Origin: Vespula vulgaris
Lineage: Eukaryota > Arthropoda > Insecta > Hymenoptera > Vespidae
Assembly (NCBI RefSeq): GCF_905475345.1
Contig: NC_066605.1
Location: 1,110,001 to 1,174,000, forward strand
Direction: 5' to 3'
Length of the DNA: 64,000 nt
Shown: positions 52,991 to 61,493 of the stretch, piece after piece
Position numbering within the stretch: the first letter of the stretch is position 1
Layout: every line of letters starts with the position of its first letter
Translations under genes and position numbers: made by a program
The notes under the pieces: generated by a model
The model's input: only the letters and a program-made list of their open reading frames with translations
Database searches by the model: none
What the model was told of the DNA's origin: nothing

Positions 52991-53113
52991 CGGTAGTACT
53001 TGCGCTATATGATTGTATATACAATTTCGTTATAGATTTTAGATAACATATAGAATTTAATTAAAGATTTTAGAAACAATTTGACAGATTTCAATATATC
53101 GCAAGTACTACCG
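52991..53113. other. Stem-loop A, G-C version with 14-bp arms
   Basis: CGGTAGTACTTGCG (52991-53004) pairs perfectly with CGCAAGTACTACCG (53100-53113), despite strong divergence of the loop from other copies. Confidence 0.85.
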
Positions 53114-53953
53114 ACCCAGGTCCCACCACGAGGAGGTAGCTGCATCTGGGGACCCACGGGCTAACGGGGACTCTACTCTAAAATTCGCGTTCGAGATGTC
53201 TTTCCGCATCGGGAGTTTCCGGCTTATGAGAAAACTGGAGACGAACGAGAACGCTTACGAGACCCTGCTTACGAAGAACGCCACCGTCCGCACCGTCAGC
53301 TTCAGACATCTCGAGACACGACCGGTCGTGTCTATATTTCAAAAATCAAAACGTAGTCCTCGGTAGGACTTATAATCTCGCGACCGCGAACACTCATGCG
53401 CGTGACGACCAGCACGCGCGTGAATGTTATCCCTATCATCGCGTACGGAAGCAAGGAGACATACCCTCTCTGAATATAATATTAATTATATGCAGCGAGG
53501 TTCCATTAACTTCCGTGTAAAGATCCCACGATGATCGATCCCTCGATGATTTAGAAACAGAAAAAAAGAAAGAGTAAAAGCAGATGTGAAGAAGAAAAAG
53601 AAGAAGAGAGAAAGGAGAAAAGAAACTGGGAATGAGAGTGTGAGTGCAAGAGAAAGATAGAATTTGGAACGACGGACGAATATATTGATGATCGCTTCAC
53701 CCGAAAAAAATCAAAGTACCAAAGTCGAGAGAAAGTAGAGTAATTAATCTCGGGTAATCGTTTAAACTATTACGTATCTATGCGTTTCTATAAATAAAAA
53801 GACGTATAATCTATAGAAAGCATGTAATAAATATAATAAATATGCCTATAATAAATATAACCTTGCTTATACATAAAAGAAATGCTTATAATAAGTAGAA
53901 ATGTGCAGAATAAATATAAATGTACTATAATGAAAGAAATAAAAATCACTTGA

Positions 53954-54015
53954 CCGTTCCCTCGATGATCCATCCCTCGATGATCCATCCCTCGATGATC
54001 CATCTCTCGATGATC
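53954..54015 (-). repeat. 15-bp minisatellite beside a splice-acceptor-like site
   Basis: About four copies of CTCGATGATCCATCC. Two to three copies of the version with GATCGGTCCCTC occur at 37772-37803, 41460-41492, 42710-42740, 43957-44003 and 50998-51030. In every case the tandem lies immediately 5' (plus strand) of CTGAAACAGAAA. Confidence 0.85.
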
Positions 54016-54160
54016 TCACCTGAAACAGAAAAAGATTAAAAGAAAAAGAAAAGGAGAAGAAAATATAAAGAGGAAAGAGCTTCTTTGCAAGATACTGAGA
54101 AAGTAGCCCGCACAAAGGCCCACACCCGAGGGCCCCTCCCAAGGGTCCCACCCGAAAGAA

Positions 54161-55502
54161 ACTTGAGCAATTAAACCGGAACAATTAATTTAGAGAATAA
54201 AATTCTGAACATAACTTAATTTAAATTAAAAGAGAAAATCAAAATGAAAATCTTCCGATCCTAATCTAAACGAATATTCACTTCCCGTACCGCGGGAAAG
54301 AAAGAACATCCTATGCATTTCGGTGCGTTTTTATCAATTCCATATGCACTTTTATTCAGTGCACATTAGAAAGAGAACTTTAAAAGAGAAAATATAAAGA
54401 AAATAAAAATTTACAACTCGACTTGAATAGAAAAATGAATAACATAGGTAATAATTCCATTCGCATACGAGTACCAATGTGGGATGAAAGACGGAGTGCT
54501 ACTACGTCGTTCGAGTTTCTGAAATCAAAATTATTATTACATAAGAGCATTTTGGGTGACCACATAGAAATTAAAATATATCTATTTCGACTAATCTATC
54601 GAACCTTCCAAAATAAAACAACAATCCAATAGCAGTCCTCTTCAACCACAGTTTCTGGGAACCTCTTCGACATATAGCCTCTTCTTTGCTTCATGCCCAA
54701 CCAACAACTATAGAACATTCGATAACCATTATTAACTACTCTTATTCGAAAACTTGGAAGAAAACTAATAAATCTAAGGAAACTCGAAAACCATTCTGAA
54801 ACGAAAAATCGAAAGAAATTTCCTAGTGGTCACTCAATGCTCTTAAATTATAAATTACAACCAATCACTCGTGCCGATTCGGACCTTTCGTCCTCGACAT
54901 GATTGAGTGATCGGAGGGAATTAAAAATTAACTCACTACTTGAGAAGTTCTGCGATGGCTCCAAAACACTGCACCGCGATTTAGGACGGAATCAAGGGTG
55001 GGCGAATTGCAGTTGGTTGAAAATGAGACAGGTCGACATCGAAGTTGGTTGAGATCCTCTTCGGTGATGCACTGACTCTAATTCGCGGTAGTTATTTATT
55101 AACGAACGGTCACTGAATTTATTTCGCGAAACTCTACTATATATTATAATCACAGTCTGTGCGACTGTTAAAAAATCAAAAAACTACGCGAACAAACACT
55201 GACTCTAAGGACTGCATTGCACGCAGTCTATGCAAAAACACTTATGCTTTAAATCGCGGAACGCGAACGAACAAACACTGCTTCTACTTCGCGAAATTTT
55301 TATTTTAGCGATAAAAACACTCGATTACTTCATTGCTACGCGCACGATTGCAATAAAGTTCTGAAACAGAAAAATTGAAACAAAATAATTGATATCTCAG
55401 TTATGAAAAGAAATTGTATAAATTATTCAAGAAATATACGATAGAGAAATATATTTACTTTAAATCTTCGTGAATACTCGCTCGAATGGCATCCTGCGAA
55501 AA
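54161..55502 (-). repeat. Spacer paralogous to 44284-46385
   Basis: Diverged, shorter copy of the left spacer leading into the 54-bp array. It contains a candidate minus-strand intron at 55361-55458. No coding gene was seen. Confidence 0.7.
55361..55458 (-). other. Candidate 98-nt minus-strand intron
   Basis: On the minus strand the 54-bp repeat array runs into GATTTAAA at 55459, then the donor GTAAATAT. The segment ends with the pyrimidine-rich TTTTTCTGTTTCAG, AG at 55362-55361. Its length and position match the paralogous candidate at 46087-46181. Confidence 0.5.
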
Positions 55503-58500
55503 TTCCTAAGTCCATTCCTGCTGGTAGATTGTCAAAGTCCCCGAAAGCGGCAAAAATTTCTAAGTCCACTCCTGGTGGTAGATTGTCAAAGTCCCCGAAA
55601 GCGGCAAAAATTTCTAAGTCCACTGCTGGTGGTAGATTGTCAAAGTCCCCGAAAGGGGCAAAAATTTCTAAGTCCACTCCTGGTGGTAGATTGTCAAAGT
55701 CCCCGAAAGGGGCAAAAATTTCTAAGTCCACTCCTGGTGGTAGATTGTCAAAGTCCCCGAAAGGGGCAAAAATTTCTAAGTCCACTCCTGGTGGTAGATT
55801 GTCAAAGTCCCCGAAAGCGGCAAAAATTTCTAAGTCCACTCCTGGTGGTAGATTGTCAAAGTCCCCGAAAGGGGCAAAAATTTCTAAGTCCACTCCTGGT
55901 GGTAGATTGTCAAAGTCCCCGAAAGCGGCAAAAATTTCTAAGTCCACTGCTGGTGGTAGATTGTCAAAGTCCCCGAAAGGGGCAAAAATTTCTAAGTCCA
56001 CTCCTGGTGGTAGATTGTCAAAGTCCCCGAAAGGGGCAAAAATTTCTAAGTCCACTCCTGGTGGTAGATTGTCAAAGTCCCCGAAAGGGGCAAAAATTTC
56101 TAAGTCCACTCCTGGTGGTAGATTGTCAAAGTCCCCGAAAGCGGCAAAAATTTCTAAGTCCACTCCTGGTGGTAGATTGTCAAAGTCCCCGAAAGCGGCA
56201 AAAATTTCTAAGTCCACTCCTGGTGGTAGATTGTCAAAGTCCCCGAAAGGGGCAAAAATTTCTAAGTCCACTCCTGGTGGTAGATTGTCAAAGTCCCCGA
56301 AAGGGGCAAAAATTTCTAAGTCCACTCCTGGTGGTAGATTGTCAAAGTCCCCGAAAGCGGCAAAAATTTCTAAGTCCACTCCTGGTGGTAGATTGTCAAA
56401 GTCCCCGAAAGCGGCAAAAATTTCTAAGTCCACTCCTGGTGGTAGATTGTCAAAGTCCCCGAAAGGGGCAAAAATTTCTAAGTCCACTCCTGGTGGTAGA
56501 TTGTCAAAGTCCCCGAAAGGGGCAAAAATTTCTAAGTCCACTCCTGGTGGTAGATTGTCAAAGTCCCCGAAAGCGGCAAAAATTTCTAAGTCCACTCCTG
56601 GTGGTAGATTGTCAAAGTCCCCGAAAGGGGCAAAAATTTCTAAGTCCACTCCTGGTGGTAGATTGTCAAAGTCCCCGAAAGCGGCAAAAATTTCTAAGTC
56701 CACTCCTGGTGGTAGATTGTCAAAGTCCCCGAAAGGGGCAAAAATTTCTAAGTCCACTCCTGGTGGTAGATTGTCAGTCCCCGAAAGGGGCAAACATTTC
56801 TAAGTCCACTCCTGGTGGTAGATTGTCAAAGTCCCCGAAAGCGGCAAAAATTTCTAAGTCCACTCCTGGTGGTAGATTGTCAAAGTCCCCAAAAGGGGCA
56901 AAAATTTCTAAGTCCACTCCTGGTGGTAGATTGTCAAAGTCCCCGAAAGCGGCAAAAATTTCTAAGTCCACTCCTGGTGGTAGATTGTCAAAGTCCCCGA
57001 AAGCGGCAAAAATTTCTAAGTCCACTCCTGGTGGTAGATTGTCAAAGTCCCCGAAAGGGGCAAAAATTTCTAAGTCCACTCCTGGTGGTAGATTGTCAAA
57101 GTCCCCGAAAGGGGCAAAAATTTCTAAGTCCACTCCTGGTGGTAGATTGTCAAAGTCCCCGAAAGCGGCAAAAATTTCTAAGTCCACTCCTGGTGGTAGA
57201 TTGTCAAAGTCCCCGAAAGGGGCAAAAATTTCTAAGTCCACTCCTGGTGGTAGATTGTCAAAGTCCCCGAAAGGGGCAAAAATTTCTAAGTCCACTCCTG
57301 GTGGTAGATTGTCAAAGTCCCCGAAAGGGGCAAAAATTTCTAAGTCCACTCCTGGTGGTAGATTGTCAAAGTCCCCGAAAGCGGCAAAAATTTCTAAGTC
57401 CACTCCTGGTGGTAGATTGTCAAAGTCCCCGAAAGGGGCAAAAATTTCTAAGTCCACTCCTGGTGGTAGATTGTCAAAGTCCCCGAAAGCGGCAAAAATT
57501 TCTAAGTCCACTCCTGGTGGTAGATTGTCAAAGTCCCCGAAAGCGGCAAAAATTTCTAAGTCCACTCCTGGTGGTAGATTGTCAAAGTCCCCGAAAGGGG
57601 CAAAAATTTCTAAGTCCACTCCTGGTGGTAGATTGTCAAAGTCCCCGAAAGGGGCAAAAATTTCTAAGTCCACTCCTGGTGGTAGATTGTCAAAGTCCCC
57701 GAAAGCGGCAAAAATTTCTAAGTCCACTCCTGGTGGTAGATTGTCAAAGTCCCCGAAAGCGGCAAAAATTTCTAAGTCCACTCCTGGTGGTAGATTGTCA
57801 AAGTCCCCGAAAGGGGCAAAAATTTCTAAGTCCACTCCTGGTGGTAGATTGTCAAAGTCCCCGAAAGCGGCAAAAATTTCTAAGTCCACTCCTGGTGGTA
57901 GATTGTCAAAGTCCCCGAAAGCGGCAAAAATTTCTAAGTCCACTCCTGGTGGTAGATTGTCAAAGTCCCCGAAAGGGGCAAAAATTTCTAAGTCCACTCC
58001 TGGTGGTAGATTGTCAAAGTCCCCGAAAGGGGCAAAAATTTCTAAGTCCACTCCTGGTGGTAGATTGTCAAAGTCCCCGAAAGGGGCAAAAATTTCTAAG
58101 TCCACTCCTGGTGGTAGATTGTCAAAGTCCCCGAAAGGGGCAAAAATTTCTAAGTCCACTCCTGGTGGTAGATTGTCAAAGTCCCCGAAAGCGGCAAAAA
58201 TTTCTAAGTCCACTCCTGGTGGTAGATTGTCAAAGTCCCCGAAAGGGGCAAAAATTTCTAAGTCCACTCCTGGTGGTAGATTGTCAAAGTCCCCGAAAGG
58301 GGCAAAAATTTCTATGTCCACTCCTGGTGGTAGATTGTCAAAGTCCCCGAAAGCGGCAAAAATTTCTAAGTCCACTCCTGGTGGTAGATTGTCAAAGTCC
58401 CCGAAAGGGGCAAAAATTTCTAAGTCCACTCCTGGTGGTAGATTGTCAAAGTCCCCGAAAGGGGCAAAAATTTCTAAGTCCACTCCTGGTGGTAGATTGT

Positions 58501-61480
58501 CAAAGTCCCCGAAAGCGGCAAAAATTTCTAAGTCCACTCCTGGTGGTAGATTGTCAAAGTCCCCGAAAGCGGCAAAAATTTCTAAGTCCACTCCTGGTGG
58601 TAGATTGTCAAAGTCCCCGAAAGGGGCAAAAATTTCTAAGTCCACTCCTGGTGGTAGATTGTCAAAGTCCCCGAAAGCGGCAAAAATTTCTAAGTCCACT
58701 CCTGGTGGTAGATTGTCAAAGTCCCCGAAAGGGGCAAAAATTTCTAAGTCCACTCCTGGTGGTAGATTGTCAGTCCCCGAAAGGGGCAAAAATTTCTAAG
58801 TCCACTCCTGGTGGTAGATTGTCAAAGTCCCCGAAAGGGGCAAAAATTTCTAAGTCCACTCCTGGTGGTAGATTGTCAAAGTCCCCGAAAGCGGCAAAAA
58901 TTTCTAAGTCCACTCCTGGTGGTAGATTGTCAAAGTCCCCGAAAGCGGCAAAAATTTCTAAGTCCACTCCTGGTGGTAGATTGTCAAAGTCCCCGAAAGC
59001 GGCAAAAATTTCTAAGTCCACTCCTGGTGGTAGATTGTCAAAGTCCCCGAAAGGGGCAAAAATTTCTAAGTCCACTCCTGGTGGTAGATTGTCAAAGTCC
59101 CCGAAAGGGGCAAAAATTTCTAAGTCCACTCCTGGTGGTAGATTGTCAAAGTCCCCGAAAGCGGCAAAAATTTCTAAGTCCACTCCTGGTGGTAGATTGT
59201 CAAAGTCCCCGAAAGCGGCAAAAATTTCTAAGTCCACTCCTGGTGGTAGATTGTCAAAGTCCCCGAAAGCGGCAAAAATTTCTAAGTCCACTCCTGGTGG
59301 TAGATTGTCAAAGTCCCCGAAAGGGGCAAAAATTTCTAAGTCCACTCCTGGTGGTAGATTGTCAAAGTCCCCGAAAGCGGCAAAAATTTCTAAGTCCACT
59401 CCTGGTGGTAGATTGTCAAAGTCCCCGAAAGCGGCAAAAATTTCTAAGTCCACTCCTGGTGGTAGATTGTCAAAGTCCCCGAAAGGGGCAAAAATTTCTA
59501 AGTCCACTCCTGGTGGTAGATTGTCAAAGTCCCCGAAAGGGGCAAAAATTTCTAAGTCCACTCCTGGTGGTAGATTGTCAAAGTCCCCGAAAGGGGCAAA
59601 AATTTCTAAGTCCACTCCTGGTGGTAGATTGTCAAAGTCCCCGAAAGCGGCAAAAATTTCTAAGTCCACTCCTGGTGGTAGATTGTCAAAGTCCCCGAAA
59701 GCGGCAAAAATTTCTAAGTCCACTCCTGGTGGTAGATTGTCAAAGTCCCCGAAAGCGGCAAAAATTTCTAAGTCCACTCCTGGTGGTAGATTGTCAAAGT
59801 CCCCGAAAGGGGCAAAAATTTCTAAGTCCACTCCTGGTGGTAGATTGTCAAAGTCCCCGAAAGCGGCAAAAATTTCTAAGTCCACTCCTGGTGGTAGATT
59901 GTCAAAGTCCCCGAAAGGGGCAAAAATTTCTAAGTCCACTCCTGGTGGTAGATTGTCAGTCCCCGAAAGGGGCAAAAATTTCTAAGTCCACTCCTGGTGG
60001 TAGATTGTCAAAGTCCCCGAAAGGGGCAAAAATTTCTAAGTCCACTCCTGGTGGTAGATTGTCAAAGTCCCCGAAAGCGGCAAAAATTTCTAAGTTCACT
60101 CCTGGTGGTAGATTGTCAAAGTCCCCGAAAGCGGCAAAAATTTCTAAGTCCACTCCTGGTGGTAGATTGTCAAAGTCCCCGAAAGCGGCAAAAATTTCTA
60201 AGTCCACTCCTGGTGGTAGATTGTCAAAGTCCCCGAAAGGGGCAAAAATTTCTAAGTCCACTCCTGGTGGTAGATTGTCAAAGTCCCCGAAAGGGGCAAA
60301 AATTTCTAAGTCCACTCCTGGTGGTAGATTGTCAAAGTCCCCGAAAGCGGCAAAAATTTCTAAGTCCACTCCTGGTGGTAGATTGTCAAAGTCCCCGAAA
60401 GCGGCAAAAATTTCTAAGTCCACTCCTGGTGGTAGATTGTCAAAGTCCCCGAAAGCGGCAAAAATTTCTAAGTCCACTCCTGGTGGTAGATTGTCAAAGT
60501 CCCCGAAAGCGGCAAAAATTTCTAAGTCCACTCCTGGTGGTAGATTGTCAAAGTCCCCGAAAGCGGCAAAAATTTCTAAGTCCACTCCTGGTGGTAGATT
60601 GTCAAAGTCCCCGAAAGGGGCAAAAATTTCTAAGTCCACTCCTGGTGGTAGATTGTCAAAGTCCCCGAAAGCGGCAAAAATTTCTAAGTCCACTCCTGGT
60701 GGTAGATTGTCAAAGTCCCCGAAAGCGGCAAAAATTTCTAAGTCCACTCCTGGTGGTAGATTGTCAAAGTCCCCGAAAGGGGCAAAAATTTCTAAGTCCA
60801 CTCCTGGTGGTAGATTGTCAAAGTCCCCGAAAGGGGCAAAAATTTCTAAGTCCACTCCTGGTGGTAGATTGTCAAAGTCCCCGAAAGGGGCAAAAATTTC
60901 TAAGTCCACTCCTGGTGGTAGATTGTCAGTCCCCGAAAGGGGCAAAAATTTCTAAGTCCACTCCTGGTGGTAGATTGTCAAAGTCCCCAAAAGGGGCAAA
61001 AATTTCTAAGTCCACTCCTGGTGGTAGATTGTCAAAGTCCCCGAAAGCGGCAAAAATTTCTAAGTCCACTCCTGGTGGTAGATTGTCAAAGTCCCCGAAA
61101 GCGGCAAAAATTTCTAAGTCCACTCCTGGTGGTAGATTGTCAAAGTCCCCGAAAGGGGCAAAAATTTCTAAGTCCACTCCTGGTGGTAGATTGTCAAAGT
61201 CCCCGAAAGGGGCAAAAATTTCTAAGTCCACTCCTGGTGGTAGATTGTCAAAGTCCCCGAAAGCGGCAAAAATTTCTAAGTCCACTCCTGGTGGTAGATT
61301 GTCAAAGTCCCCGAAAGGGGCAAAAATTTCTAAGTCCACTCCTGGTGGTAGATTGTCAAAGTCCCCGAAAGCGGCAAAAATTTCTAAGTCCACTCCTGGT
61401 GGTAGATTGTCAAAGTCCCCGAAAGGGGCAAAAATTTCTAAGTCCACTCCTGGTGGTAGATTGCTAAAGTCCCCGGAAGG
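55503..61480. repeat. 54-bp minisatellite, about 110 copies in two variants
   Basis: The unit is GTCAAAGTCCCCGAAAG, then CGGC or GGGC, AAAAATTTCTAAGTCCACT, CCTGGTGGTAGATT. Copies are almost identical except for the C/G variant position. Four units have lost two bases (GTCAGTCC instead of GTCAAAGTCC), at about 56777, 58771, 59957 and 60927. This divides the array into blocks of 1996, 1186 and 970 bp between marks. Since 54 is divisible by three, long ORFs open in three frames on both strands (up to 1109 codons). Each long ORF is interrupted or shifted by these deletions, so I do not call a gene. Confidence 0.97.
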
Positions 61481-61493
61481 CACAGAACGTACT

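Larger units (their letters stand above)
47206..54160 (-). repeat. Hairpin-unit repeat array, right block
   Basis: Same family as the left block. It starts with the second copy of the 3.7-kb duplication, continues with 1.2-kb units (landmarks at 50123 and 51335, 1212 bp apart) and ends with two more divergent units (about 51950-54160). Stem-loop A copies are near 47804, 49303, 50272, 51484 and 52991. No protein-coding gene is supported. Confidence 0.85.

Noticed and set aside
55470..58799. 1109-codon plus-strand ORF and its neighbours at 56815, 58811 and 59997
   Set aside because: It is a translation of the 54-bp tandem repeat. Three frames on both strands are equally open, it begins and ends at repeat irregularities, and the 18-residue unit matches no known fold.
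55503..61480. CRISPR-like array
   Set aside because: Units are contiguous with no unique spacers, and the setting is eukaryotic.
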